Assembly: GCA_011522725.1 (NCBI GenBank)
Contig: WTIL01000106.1
Location: 1-46,272 of the forward strand
Direction: 5' to 3'
DNA length: 46,272 nucleotides
Origin: Rhodospirillaceae bacterium
GTDB taxonomy: Bacteria > Pseudomonadota > Alphaproteobacteria > Puniceispirillales > Puniceispirillaceae
Positions within the stretch are counted from its first letter, which is position 1. Each line of letters begins with the position of its first letter. The notes beneath the pieces are model-generated. The model was not told the origin of the DNA, ran no database searches, and saw only the letters and a list, made by a program, of their open reading frames with translations. Below, piece after piece: positions 33,627 to 46,272 of the stretch. The position numbers and the translations under genes are program-made.

Positions 33627-34502
33627 ATGCCATCGCTTAAGGACCTAAAAACACGCATCAACAGCGTGAAGTCGACGCAGAAGATCACCTCGGCCATGAA
33701 GATGGTCGCGGCGGCCAAGCTGCGCCGCGCGCAGGACTCCGCTGAAAAGGGGCGTCCCTATGCCGACCGCATGCAGCAGATCGTCAATTCGCTTGCAAGC
33801 AAGGCCGATCCGATATCCGCGCCGCAGCTTCTCGTCGGCAACGGCAAGGACAACACCCATCTTCTGGTGGTCGTTTCCGCTGACCGCGGCCTGTGCGGCG
33901 GCTTCAACGGTGCCATCACCCGCCAGACCCGCACCGAGGTCGCGCGCCTTCGCGGCGAGGGCAAGACGGTCAAGCTGCTGATGGTCGGGCGCAAGTCGGC
34001 TGACGCGCTTCGCCGCGAGCTGGGCGATTCCTATATCGACAGCCTCGAGGGCATTCAGGGCACTGCGGTGGAATATGCCGATGCCGCCTCGATCGGCGAG
34101 ACGGTCCGCAACGGCTTCGAAGCCGGCGAGTTCGATGTCTGCACCGTGATCTTCAACAAGTTCAAGTCGGCGATCTCGCAGGAAGTCACGCTGAAGCGCC
34201 TGATCCCCGCCGAAGTCGGCGAGGACACGCAGGATGATGATGCCGGCGTCTCCTATGAGTACGAGCCCGACGAGGAAGAGCTTCTTGCTGCGGTCCTGCC
34301 GCGCAACATCTCAACCCAGGTCTACAGCGCCCTGCTGGAATCATCGGCTGCCGAGCTGGCGGCGCGGATGACCGCCATGGACAACGCGACCCGCAATGCG
34401 GGCGACCTGATCGAACGCCTGACCCTGGTCTATAACCGGACCCGCCAGGCGACCATCACCAAGGAACTGATCGAAATTATCTCCGGCGCCGAAGCGGTGT
34501 AA
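33627..34502 (+). CDS. atpG: ATP synthase F1 gamma subunit
   Basis: [65 protein letters not shown]. Confidence 0.98.
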   Translation: MPSLKDLKTRINSVKSTQKITSAMKMVAAAKLRRAQDSAEKGRPYADRMQQIVNSLASKADPISAPQLLVGNGKDNTHLLVVVSADRGLCGGFNGAITRQTRTEVARLRGEGKTVKLLMVGRKSADALRRELGDSYIDSLEGIQGTAVEYADAASIGETVRNGFEAGEFDVCTVIFNKFKSAISQEVTLKRLIPAEVGEDTQDDDAGVSYEYEPDEEELLAAVLPRNISTQVYSALLESSAAELAARMTAMDNATRNAGDLIERLTLVYNRTRQATITKELIEIISGAEAV

Positions 34503-34529
34503 CCGGAACCAGACTCAAACGCGGAGTAG

Positions 34530-35957
<1,428 letters not shown>

Positions 35958-35990
35958 GCGGCGCCCTGACGGCAAGGGAGTATTGAGGCG

Positions 35991-36344
35991 ATGGCCGAAA
36001 CCACGCAACTCGAGCTGGTCACACCGGCGAACATCATGGTCCAGAAGCCTGTGCAGATGGTTGTCGCACCGGGTTCGGAAGGCCTGTTCGGTGTCCTGCC
36101 ACGGCATGCGCCGCTGCTGTCCGACCTGACCCGCGGCATTGTCGAGGTCCACGAGAATGGCCGCGTTGCCAGCCGTATCATGATCGATGGCGGGCTCGCC
36201 GATGTATCGGGCGAGGCCGTGACCATCCTGACCGAGCGTGCAGAGGAACTGGACAATGCCGACCGCGATGCCATCAAGGCCCGCGCCGATGCGGCGTCCG
36301 GTGCCGAGGCGGATTTCCTCAACGCGGTGCTCGCCGCGCTCTAG
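35991..36344 (+). CDS. atpC: ATP synthase F1 epsilon subunit
   Basis: Short OB-like protein TQLELVTPANIMVQKPVQMVVAPGSEGLFGVLPRHAPLLSDL directly after atpD. Confidence 0.95.
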   Translation: MAETTQLELVTPANIMVQKPVQMVVAPGSEGLFGVLPRHAPLLSDLTRGIVEVHENGRVASRIMIDGGLADVSGEAVTILTERAEELDNADRDAIKARADAASGAEADFLNAVLAAL

Positions 36345-36366
36345 ACGTCGTCCGGAAACGGAATGC

Positions 36367-36396
36367 AAAAAGCCCGGCTTCAGGCCGGGCTTTTTT
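36367..36396. terminator. Bidirectional intrinsic terminator between convergent atpC and rppH
   Basis: AAAAAGCCCGGC-TTCAG-GCCGGGCTTTTTT: 8-bp GC-rich stem flanked by A5/T6, in the convergent gap. Confidence 0.93.
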
Positions 36397-36435
36397 GTCG
36401 GCATCGGACTGGGCCGACATCGGATCAGGCGGGTA

Positions 36436-36918
36436 TCAGCCCTCGATCAGTCCCGAAAAGCTGTCCATCAGCGTCTGATAGACATCGCGCTTGAACGGGA
36501 CGGCGAGATCGACAAGCTCGCGCGGCGCGATCCAGCGCCATTCGCAGAATTCCGGTTCCGCTGTCTCGATATTGATATCGGCGTCGGTGCCGGTGTAGCG
36601 CAATGCCACCCAGCGCTGCTTCTGGCCGCGATACCGCCCGTGCCACAGCCTGTCTGCAAGCGGCTGCGGAATGTCATAGTGGAGCCATTCGTCATGCTCC
36701 TGCAGCAGTTCGGCCTGCCGCGTGCCGATTTCCTCGCCCATCTCCCGAAGGCAGGCTTCCATCACCGTTTCGCCATGATCAATCCCGCCCTGCGGCATCT
36801 GCCAGGCTTCGGCGCGGTTGTCGATCCGGCGGCCGGCAAACAGCATGTTGTCGGCATTCAGCAGGAAGATGCCGACACAGGGGCGATAGGGACGATCGGC
36901 GTAGGGAATGTCGTTCAT
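36436..36918 (-). CDS. rppH: RNA pyrophosphohydrolase (Nudix)
   Basis: YRPCVGIFLLNADNMLFAGRRID, AWQMPQGGIDHGETVMEACLREMGEEIG Nudix box. Confidence 0.94.
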   Translation of the reverse strand: MNDIPYADRPYRPCVGIFLLNADNMLFAGRRIDNRAEAWQMPQGGIDHGETVMEACLREMGEEIGTRQAELLQEHDEWLHYDIPQPLADRLWHGRYRGQKQRWVALRYTGTDADINIETAEPEFCEWRWIAPRELVDLAVPFKRDVYQTLMDSFSGLIEG

Positions 36919-38249
36919 GAAGCAGGCTTCAGGGCACCGAATACAGACACACCGCGAATCAGGTCGAGCGCACGAGCCAGCTGGTAGTCGATCTTCGACT
37001 GGTCGACCGGCCCGGCATCTTCTTCTGCATCCTCGGCAGCAGTCTCGTCAGTGTCATTTTCTGCCGCCTCGCTGCCGTCAAGCGCGCCGCGAAGGTCTTC
37101 CTCGCGCACAATACCGCCTTCAACAGCCTCGATCCGCGCCAGTTCGACCTCGATATCCGGCATAATGCCACGCGCCTGGATCGACACACCCGAGGGCGTG
37201 TAATAGCGCGCCGTTGTCAGGCGGATGGCAGAGGTGCTGGAGATCGGAATCACCGACTGGACCGAGCCTTTGCCGAAGGAACGTGTGCCAAGGATGATCG
37301 CCCGCTTGTGGTCCTTCAGCGCGCCGGCAACAATTTCTGACGCCGAGGCCGATCCGCTGTTGATCAGCACCACCATGGGCAGGCCGCGGGCGATGTCACC
37401 GGGCTTGGCGTAAACATGCGAGCCGCCGCTGGCGTCGCGGCCGCGGGTGGATACGATCTCGCCTTCTTCCAGAAACGCGTCGGAGACCGAGATCGCCTCG
37501 GTCAGGAGGCCGCCCGGGTTGTTGCGCAGGTCGAGCACCACGCCCTTCAGCGCGTCACCCTCTTCGCGGAAGAAATCGTCGACAGCTTCAATCAGCCCCG
37601 GTGTTGTCTGTTCCGAGAATGTGGTCAGCCGCACATAGCCGATGCCGTCGAAAATCTCGGACCGGACAGAGCGAATCTTGATGAAATCGCGGATGATGGT
37701 CACGTCGAACGGCTCCAGCTGGCCGCGCTGGACCTTGATGGTGACCTTCGAGCCGACCTCGCCGCGGAGCTTCTCGACAGCCTCGGACAGCTGCATGCCG
37801 ATGATCGAGACGTCATCGACGGCGATCAGGTAATCCTCGGGCTGGAGCCCGGCGCCGGCAGCCGGCGTGTCATCGATCGGCGACACAACCTTGACCATGC
37901 CCTGGTCCATGGTGATCTCGACGCCAAGGCCGCCGAACCGGCCCTTGGTCTGTTCCTGCATCTCGGAGAAATTCTCGGTGTCGAGGAAGGTCGAGTGCGG
38001 ATCAAGCGAGGTCAGCATGCCGGTGATGGCAGCCTCGATCAGCTCGCCATCGTCGATTTCGTCGACATAGCTTTCGCGCACCCGCTGGAAGATGTCACCA
38101 AACAGGCCAAGCTGGCGATACACCTCTTCCTTCGACGATGATTGTGCCGTGGTCAGTGTCGGAGCCATCATGCCCGCCATGAAGATGGCAGCGCAGAAAA
38201 CAGCCACTTGCCACGGGCGAAGGCGGCTTACGCGGGTCCAGTTTTCCAT
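36915..38249 (-). CDS. ctpA: Carboxyl-terminal processing protease (S41 family, PDZ domain)
   Basis: N-terminal hydrophobic anchor, GGLGVEITMDQGMVKVVSPIDDTPAAGAGLQPEDYL PDZ, VVLDLRNNPGGLLTEA, SASASEIVAGALKDHKRAIILGTRSFGKGSVQ. Confidence 0.95.
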   Translation of the reverse strand: MENWTRVSRLRPWQVAVFCAAIFMAGMMAPTLTTAQSSSKEEVYRQLGLFGDIFQRVRESYVDEIDDGELIEAAITGMLTSLDPHSTFLDTENFSEMQEQTKGRFGGLGVEITMDQGMVKVVSPIDDTPAAGAGLQPEDYLIAVDDVSIIGMQLSEAVEKLRGEVGSKVTIKVQRGQLEPFDVTIIRDFIKIRSVRSEIFDGIGYVRLTTFSEQTTPGLIEAVDDFFREEGDALKGVVLDLRNNPGGLLTEAISVSDAFLEEGEIVSTRGRDASGGSHVYAKPGDIARGLPMVVLINSGSASASEIVAGALKDHKRAIILGTRSFGKGSVQSVIPISSTSAIRLTTARYYTPSGVSIQARGIMPDIEVELARIEAVEGGIVREEDLRGALDGSEAAENDTDETAAEDAEEDAGPVDQSKIDYQLARALDLIRGVSVFGALKPAS

Positions 38250-38288
38250 AATTCCAAGCTCCTTGAGGCGCGATCACGCAGTAGGGCT

Positions 38289-38316
38289 AATGTAATGGTG
38301 TATTTGCGTTTTGCAA
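38289..38316 (-). promoter_or_regulatory. Candidate sigma70-type promoter upstream of ctpA
   Basis: On the minus strand TTGCAA - 16 nt - TACATT, about 40 nt upstream of the ctpA start codon (38249). Confidence 0.5.
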
Positions 38317-38336
38317 CGATTTGGCACCGCAGCGCG

Positions 38337-39887
38337 TCAGCTGCCGGCCACTGATTGCAGGGGCCGGCCCGTCATCCCGGAAGGCGGGGTGATTCCCATC
38401 ATGGCAAGCAGGCTCGGCGCAAGGTCGGCAAGCCGCCCGTCGGCAAGCTGTGTTCCCCGGTCGGCGCCGACAAGGATCACCGGAACAAGGTTCGTGGTAT
38501 GCGCTGTGTGCGGCGAACCGGCGGCATCGTCCCACATCACCTCGCAATTGCCGTGATCGGCCGTGACCAGCATCTTCCCGCCCTTCGCCAGCACCGCTTC
38601 GGCAAGCCGTCCCACACAGCCGTCCACTGTCTCGACGGCGCGAACGGCCGCATCGAGATCGCCGGTATGGCCGACCATGTCGGGGTTGGCGAAATTGATC
38701 ACCAGCAGGTCATGGCGCACGGCTTCGATGCTGTCCAGCGCGGCCTGCAGAACGCCGGCGGCGCTCATCTCCGGCTGCAGGTCATAGGTCGCCACCTTCG
38801 GCGAGGGAACAAGAACACGGTCCTCGCCCTCTGCCACGGCTTCATCGCCCCCGTTCAGGAAAAAGGTGACATGCGGATATTTCTCGGTCTCGGCAAGGCG
38901 CAGCTGGCGACGCCCGGCCTCGGCGACCGCCGCGCCAAGGGTGCCGCTGATCTGTTGCGGGCCGAACAGGACCGTCATCTTCCTGTCGAGCCGCGCCGAA
39001 TAGGATGTCATGGCGATGGCACCGGCGAGCGCGACCGGTTGCGGCGCGAATCCCGTCTCTTCAGGATACAGCCAGCAGGACAGGGTCTGGCGCACCCGGT
39101 CGGCGCGGAAATTGACCATCACCACCGCATCGCCCTCGCGCATGCCGTCATAGCCGGCAATCACCTTTGGCGTGACGAACTCGTCGGTCTCGCCATTGTC
39201 ATAGGACATCGCGAGCGCTGTTTGCGCATCCGGCGCCGTGATGCCTTCGCCGTGCGCGATGGCGTCATAGGCAGCTTTTGTGCGCTCCCACCTGTTGTCG
39301 CGGTCCATGGCGAAATAGCGGCCCGCCAGCGTGCCGACAGCCACGCCAGCCGGAAGCGACGCCAGAAAGGCAGGAAGCTCGTCCTGTGCCATCTTCGGCA
39401 GCACATCGCGCCCGTCGGTGAAAGGATGGAGGATGATTCCGGCGCCGGTGGCGTGAAGACCATTGATGACCGCCAACATCTGGTCCCGGTGCGAATGCAC
39501 GCCGCCGCTGGACATCAGCCCCATGACATGCACGCGGCCTCCGGTCTCGGCCAGCATCGCGCCAAGTGCCGCCAGTTCCGGATGCGCGGCAAGCGAGCCG
39601 TCTTCCATGGCCGCGTTGATCCGGGGCAGGTCCTGCATGACCACCCGGCCGGCCCCGATATTCATGTGCCCGACCTCGGAATTGCCGACCTGCCCTTCGG
39701 GAAGCCCGACATCACGTCCCGATGCGGACAGCCTCGCATGCGGCCAGGCCGCGAACAGCGCGTCGACATTCGGCGTGTCGGCAAGCGCCACGGCATTATG
39801 CTCATGGCCGTGTGACAGGCCCCAGCCATCCATGATGCACAGGATGACGGGTCCGTTACTGGTTGATTGGGAAGCGGTGCTGGACAT
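38337..39887 (-). CDS. gpmI: 2,3-bisphosphoglycerate-independent phosphoglycerate mutase
   Basis: VILCIMDGWGLS, GNSEVGHMNIGAGRVV, SSGGVHSHRDQML, TADHGNCEVMWD. Confidence 0.97.
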   Translation of the reverse strand: MSSTASQSTSNGPVILCIMDGWGLSHGHEHNAVALADTPNVDALFAAWPHARLSASGRDVGLPEGQVGNSEVGHMNIGAGRVVMQDLPRINAAMEDGSLAAHPELAALGAMLAETGGRVHVMGLMSSGGVHSHRDQMLAVINGLHATGAGIILHPFTDGRDVLPKMAQDELPAFLASLPAGVAVGTLAGRYFAMDRDNRWERTKAAYDAIAHGEGITAPDAQTALAMSYDNGETDEFVTPKVIAGYDGMREGDAVVMVNFRADRVRQTLSCWLYPEETGFAPQPVALAGAIAMTSYSARLDRKMTVLFGPQQISGTLGAAVAEAGRRQLRLAETEKYPHVTFFLNGGDEAVAEGEDRVLVPSPKVATYDLQPEMSAAGVLQAALDSIEAVRHDLLVINFANPDMVGHTGDLDAAVRAVETVDGCVGRLAEAVLAKGGKMLVTADHGNCEVMWDDAAGSPHTAHTTNLVPVILVGADRGTQLADGRLADLAPSLLAMMGITPPSGMTGRPLQSVAGS

Positions 39888-39903
39888 GCTGTCTTATAGC
39901 CTG

Positions 39904-40362
39904 TCAGTTTCCCCGGTGGTAGGGGTGGCCGGCGAGAATCATCGTCGCCCGGTAGAGCTGTTCGGCCAGCATCGCGCGGAACAGCATATGCGGCCATGTG
40001 GCGCTGCCGAAGGCGATCCGGGCCTCGGCACGCTCCAGCAGCTCCTGCGAATGGCCGTCGGCGCCGCCGATGGCGAAGCACGCGGATGCCATGCCGGTGT
40101 CGCGCCAGCGCGCCAGCAGTCTTGCCATCGCTTCGGACGAGGTGTCCCGGCCACGCGGGTCGCAGGCGACAAGGGGGATGTCGTCCGGGCAGTGGCGCAA
40201 CAGGCGCTGTCCCTCGTCCATGCGGCGCGCATCGCCTGCCGGAAGTTTCGATTCCACCTCGATGAGCTCGCCGCCTTGCGGCAGCCTCGCCAGCCATTCG
40301 GTGGCAAGCTCCTGTTCCGGCGTGGCGCGGCCACGGCCGACGGCAAGGATGACGAGTTTCAT
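39904..40362 (-). CDS. rlmH: 23S rRNA (pseudouridine1915-N3)-methyltransferase RlmH
   Basis: MKLVILAVGRGR, ACDPRGRDTSSEAMARLL, FAIGGADGHSQELL, RAMLAEQLYRATMILAGHPYHR. Confidence 0.95.
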   Translation of the reverse strand: MKLVILAVGRGRATPEQELATEWLARLPQGGELIEVESKLPAGDARRMDEGQRLLRHCPDDIPLVACDPRGRDTSSEAMARLLARWRDTGMASACFAIGGADGHSQELLERAEARIAFGSATWPHMLFRAMLAEQLYRATMILAGHPYHRGN

Positions 40363-40456
40363 GAAAGCACTCCCGCTACTGCCGCCTCGGGGCAAGCGGA
40401 TGAAAACCGGCGGGACGCGCGACGCCGCGCCGGCGTGGAACGGCATTCACTGCCGG

Positions 40457-40822
40457 CTAGCTGCCGACGGTGACCACTTCCTGCGGGCCGTCACCGGCCC
40501 ACATGCGCTCAAGCCCGTAGAATTCACGAACTTCCGGGCGGAACAGGTGAACGATGACGTCATTCGCGTCGATCAGCACCCAGTCCGCCTGGCGCATGCC
40601 CTCAAGGCCCAGGATTTCGACACCGGCCTGTTTCAGCCGGAATTCCAGATGCTCGGCCATGGCCGCCACCTGACGCGACGAGGTGCCGCTTGCGATCACC
40701 ATATAGTCGGCCACCGACGATTTGCCGCCCAGTGGAATGGACAGCACGTCTTCGGCTTTGTCGCTATCGAGGGAAGAGGTGACCATGTCGAGGATCTGGT
40801 CGGGATCCAAATGCGATTGCAT
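40457..40822 (-). CDS. rsfS: Ribosomal silencing factor RsfS (start may instead be 40846)
   Basis: DYMVIASGTSSRQVAAMAEHLEFRLKQAG, GMRQADWVLIDANDVIVHLFRPEVREFYGLERMW. Confidence 0.93.
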   Translation of the reverse strand: MQSHLDPDQILDMVTSSLDSDKAEDVLSIPLGGKSSVADYMVIASGTSSRQVAAMAEHLEFRLKQAGVEILGLEGMRQADWVLIDANDVIVHLFRPEVREFYGLERMWAGDGPQEVVTVGS

Positions 40823-40861
40823 TTTGCTAATTGTGTCTCTCCACAAATGCGCCCTGACGGA

Positions 40862-41509
40862 TTATGCGCCGGTTCCTGTCCGGTCTGCCTGCCGCAGAGC
40901 TGTTGCCGACGCATGGTGCCGGCGCCCAGCGATAAAGCACCAGGCTGGCGGCCTCTTCGGCCCGCGCAACACCGCGGCGGCAAACCGACGTGGTGACAGG
41001 CGGGATCGCAGAAGCAGCCCCCCTTTGCTCAACGCCCTGTAAGAATAGCCCGGCCTGTCAATCACCGCAATGGGGATGGTCCGGGCGATGACATCATGCC
41101 GCTGCCAGGCAGAAAAGCCGACCAGGTTGTCGGCCCCCATCAGCCAGCAGAACCGGTGCTGGGGGCAGCGGCGGCGAAGCGTCTGCACCGTCTGCCAGGT
41201 GAGCGCCGACCCGAACCCGGATTCAGGCGCGATCACCCGGATTTTCCGGCGTGCCGCTGCCAGATGCCGTGCCCCGTCGAGCCTGGTGCGAAGCGGCGCC
41301 ATGCCGTCGCGCTGTTTCAGCGGATTTTGCGGGCTGACAAGCCACCAGACCTCGTCCAGGCCAAGCTGCCGCGCGGCGCTGTCCGACAGGTGAAGATGGC
41401 CTTCATGCGCCGGGTTGAAGGACCCGCCGAACAGGCCGATCCGAAGCCGCCGCCCGTCATGGAACAGGTCCGGTGTCAGGTGGCGGCGCGCCTGGCCGGG
41501 ATCAGCCAT
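40862..41509 (-). CDS. nadD: Nicotinate-nucleotide adenylyltransferase
   Basis: RIGLFGGSFNPAHEGHLHLSDSAARQLGLDEVWWLVSPQNPLK, GADNLVGFSAWQRHDVIARTIPIAVIDRPG. Confidence 0.95.
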   Translation of the reverse strand: MADPGQARRHLTPDLFHDGRRLRIGLFGGSFNPAHEGHLHLSDSAARQLGLDEVWWLVSPQNPLKQRDGMAPLRTRLDGARHLAAARRKIRVIAPESGFGSALTWQTVQTLRRRCPQHRFCWLMGADNLVGFSAWQRHDVIARTIPIAVIDRPGYSYRALSKGGLLLRSRLSPRRFAAAVLRGPKRPPAWCFIAGRRHHASATALRQADRTGTGA

Positions 41510-42824
41510 CGCGGACCTGGCCATTGCCCCTGACGAGATATTTGAAACTTGTGAGCTGCGCCGCCCCGACCGGGCCGCGGGCATGCATGCGGCCGGTGGC
41601 GATGCCGATTTCCGCGCCCATGCCGAACTCGCCGCCATCGGCGAACTGGGTCGAGGCGTTGACCATGACGATGGCGCTGTCGATCTCGCGAAGGAAGCGC
41701 TCGGCGCTGTCCGCGTTCTCGGTGATGATGCAGTCGGTATGATTCGATCCATAGGTCGAGATATGCGCCGCCGCCTCGTCGAACCCGTCGACGACACGGA
41801 CCGAAATGATGCTGTCCAGATATTCGGTGCGCCAGTCTTCCTCATCCGCCGGTGTCGCGCCCGCGATCAGCTCGCAACTTGCCGAATCACCCCGAACCGC
41901 GCAGCCGGCCTCGGTCAGCGCCGCGCCGACAGCGGGAAGGATGGCGCCGGCCACGCCGCGGTCGATCAGGATGGTTTCCGCCGCGCCGCAGATTCCGGTG
42001 CGCCGCATCTTGGCATTGACGGCAAGCTCCACCGCCTTGCCGGCATCGGCGTCGGAGTCGATATAGAGATGGCAGATGCCCTCGAGATGGGCGAAGACGG
42101 GCACGCGCGCCTCGGTCTGCACACGCTCGACGAGCGAGCGCCCGCCGCGCGGGATGATCACGTCGATCTCGCCGCTTGCCGCCAGCATCGCCCCGACAGC
42201 GCCGCGGTCGTCGGTCGGCACCATCTGAACGCCGCCGCGCGGCAGGCCCGCCGCCTGCAGCCCGGCGCCCATCAGTTCGGCGAGATAACCGGATGTCTCG
42301 CGGCTGTCGCTGCCGCCGCGCAGGATGGCGGCATTGCCGGCGATCAGGCACAACCCGCCGGCATCGACGGTGACGTTGGGTCGGGATTCATAGATCACGC
42401 CGATCACGCCAAGAGGGGTCGCGACACGTGCGATGTCGAGGCCGTTCGGACGGCTCCAGCGGGCCAGTTCGCGCCCGATCGGGTCTTCAAGGCCGGTTAT
42501 CTGGTCGAGCCCGGCGGCCATGCCCTCGATTCGCGCAGGCGTGAGGGTCAGCCTGTCGATAAAGGCGGGGCTGATGCCGTTGGCCCCGGCGCGCGCGACG
42601 TCGGCCTCGTTCCGTGCGAGGATTTCGGCTTCATGTTCGCGAATCAGCCCGGCGGCGGCATGGAGCGCGGCCTTCCGTTGGTCGAAGGACGACATGGCAA
42701 GCGCCGCCTGTGCCTCGCGCGCGGTGCGCACCAGCGCCGAGACCAGCGCGGCGTGATCGCCCGCCTTCATTGCGGCATCTATATCTGCGGCACCTGTATC
42801 CGCGGCTGTCGTCATGACTGTCAT
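41502..42824 (-). CDS. proA: Glutamate-5-semialdehyde (gamma-glutamyl phosphate) reductase
   Basis: PLGVIGVIYESRPNVTVDAGGLCLIAGNAAILRGGSDS, STYGSNHTDCIIT, VNASTQFADGGEFGMGAEIGIATGRMHARGPVG. Confidence 0.97.
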   Translation of the reverse strand: MTVMTTAADTGAADIDAAMKAGDHAALVSALVRTAREAQAALAMSSFDQRKAALHAAAGLIREHEAEILARNEADVARAGANGISPAFIDRLTLTPARIEGMAAGLDQITGLEDPIGRELARWSRPNGLDIARVATPLGVIGVIYESRPNVTVDAGGLCLIAGNAAILRGGSDSRETSGYLAELMGAGLQAAGLPRGGVQMVPTDDRGAVGAMLAASGEIDVIIPRGGRSLVERVQTEARVPVFAHLEGICHLYIDSDADAGKAVELAVNAKMRRTGICGAAETILIDRGVAGAILPAVGAALTEAGCAVRGDSASCELIAGATPADEEDWRTEYLDSIISVRVVDGFDEAAAHISTYGSNHTDCIITENADSAERFLREIDSAIVMVNASTQFADGGEFGMGAEIGIATGRMHARGPVGAAQLTSFKYLVRGNGQVRDG

Positions 42825-42850
42825 TCGCTGCTCCCCTGGTCCGGCGGCAC

Positions 42851-45108
<2,258 letters not shown>

Positions 45109-45110
45109 TC

Positions 45111-45141
45111 AAAAAGGGGACAACGATACCGTCATCCCCTT
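45111..45141 (-). terminator. Intrinsic terminator downstream of rpmA
   Basis: Minus strand AAGGGGATGACG-GTAT-CGTTGTCCCCTTTTT: 12-bp stem (two G-U pairs) ending in a U-run, 47 nt past the rpmA stop. Confidence 0.85.
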
Positions 45142-45187
45142 GGGCGGGCCGCCGTCACAGGCGCCCGGTGTCTTTGCAACCGGAAGC

Positions 45188-45457
45188 CTACTCGGCAGCC
45201 TCGGCGGCTGGCAGCACGTTCACGAACATGCGGCCGCCGGACTTCTCCTTGAAAGCGACCTTGCCCTCGACAAGGGCGAACAGCGTGTGGTCCTTGCCCA
45301 TGCCTACATTCTCGCCGGGATGAACCTTGGTGCCGCGCTGGCGCATGATGATGTTGCCGGCGAGAACCGATTCGCCGCCGAACTTCTTCACGCCAAGACG
45401 GCGACCGGCTGAGTCGCGACCGTTACGTGAGCTACCACCTGCTTTTTTATGTGCCAT
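45188..45457 (-). CDS. rpmA: 50S ribosomal protein L27
   Basis: [62 protein letters not shown]. Confidence 0.98.
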   Translation of the reverse strand: MAHKKAGGSSRNGRDSAGRRLGVKKFGGESVLAGNIIMRQRGTKVHPGENVGMGKDHTLFALVEGKVAFKEKSGGRMFVNVLPAAEAAE

Positions 45458-45500
45458 TTTCCAGCTCCCTTAAGCTGTTGGTGCGCGCCGCGCGCCGGAT

Positions 45501-46025
45501 TTAGGACTTTGCCGCTTTCTTGGCAGCCGCTTTCTTCGCGGTTGCCTTCTTGGCGGCGGTCTTCTTGGCAGCTGCCTTCTTCGGCGCTGCCTTGGCTTCT
45601 GCCTTCGGCGCCGCTTTCTTGGCGGCGGCCTTCTTTGCTGCTGCCTTCGGTGCTGCCTCTTCCTTGGCGGCGGCCTTCTTGGCCGGTGCCGCTTTCGGCT
45701 TCAGCGACTTGCCGTCTTCGGCAATGGCATTGATCTTCAGCAGCGTCAGGTCCTGGCGATGGCCCTGGGTGCGGCGATGATTCTTGCGGCGCTTGCGGCG
45801 GAAGATGATGATCTTCGGTCCACGGGTCTGGCTGACAACCGTGGCGCTCACGGCCGCACCTTCAACCCGCGGGGTCCCGATCGTGACCTTGTCGCCGTCG
45901 CCAAGCATGACGACATCGTCGAGAATCACCTCGGCGCCTTCGTCAGCGGCGATCCGCTCGACCAGAATAGTGTCGTCCTTGGCCACGCGGTACTGCTTGC
46001 CGCCTGTTCTTACCAACGCATACAT
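45501..46025 (-). CDS. rplU: 50S ribosomal protein L21 with Lys/Ala-rich C-terminal extension
   Basis: [51 protein letters not shown] is L21; followed by a long KKAAAKK-type tail. Confidence 0.97.
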   Translation of the reverse strand: MYALVRTGGKQYRVAKDDTILVERIAADEGAEVILDDVVMLGDGDKVTIGTPRVEGAAVSATVVSQTRGPKIIIFRRKRRKNHRRTQGHRQDLTLLKINAIAEDGKSLKPKAAPAKKAAAKEEAAPKAAAKKAAAKKAAPKAEAKAAPKKAAAKKTAAKKATAKKAAAKKAAKS

Positions 46026-46185
46026 GGCTTCCATCCTTGTTCTTTCCGCTCCGCCGGACAACGGTCGCTGCCGTGTTTCCCGCCGCCTGTGATGCAAGCG
46101 GGATCGCTCTTGTCGGGCGGCGACGCCCGGGTTGGGCGGAAAGCAAAAACATACCGCTCTGGAACCCCAAAGCGGATTGCGCTGG

Positions 46186-46213
46186 AATATACGCCTCGGC
46201 GCGCGCCTGTCAA
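46186..46213 (-). promoter_or_regulatory. Near-consensus sigma70 promoter for rplU-rpmA
   Basis: Minus strand TTGACA (46213-46208), 16-nt spacer, TATATT (46191-46186). Predicts a leader of about 150 nt before the rplU ATG at 46025. Confidence 0.75.
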
Positions 46214-46272
46214 GACCGCAATCGCTTTATTGCGCTTGGGTTTCAGGCAGATATCACCACCAGTGATCCGGC

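Noticed and set aside
38355-39815. 486-aa plus-strand ORF antisense to gpmI
   Set aside because: Shadow ORF; the minus strand clearly encodes GpmI.
45943-46170. 75-aa minus-strand ORF overlapping the rplU leader and start, considered as a regulatory uORF
   Set aside because: No clear ribosome binding site or conserved feature visible; better explained as an out-of-frame open stretch in GC-rich DNA. Could be revisited with ribosome profiling.

Overview
The window is about 46 kb of high-GC, densely packed chromosome of alphaproteobacterial type. It is almost entirely housekeeping genes. Order: 3' part of xth, dapF, mtaB, ftsY, a YdcF/SanA-like gene (-), ffh-rpsP-rimM-trmD-rplS, leuC-leuD-leuB, asd, a pyridoxal kinase (-), sdhCDAB, zapE, mdh-sucCD-sucA-sucB-lpdA, xerC(-), fsa/tal-like (-), priA, atpHAGDC, rppH-ctpA(-), gpmI-rlmH-rsfS-nadD-proA-proB-obgE(-), rpmA-rplU(-). 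Gene calls rest on recognisable protein motifs in the supplied ORFs. Start codons were moved inward wherever the longest ORF clearly overextends. I found no mobile element, prophage, CRISPR array, toxin/defence locus, rRNA or tRNA, and no convincing undescribed multi-gene system. Worth a second look: low-complexity C-terminal tails on S16 (acidic), L21 (basic) and Ffh (Gly/Met/Pro); a long structured rplU leader behind a near-consensus promoter; a triple 16-bp direct repeat in the divergent tal/priA region; small tandem duplications in other gaps; and GC-rich intercistronic hairpins without U-tracts at several operon junctions.
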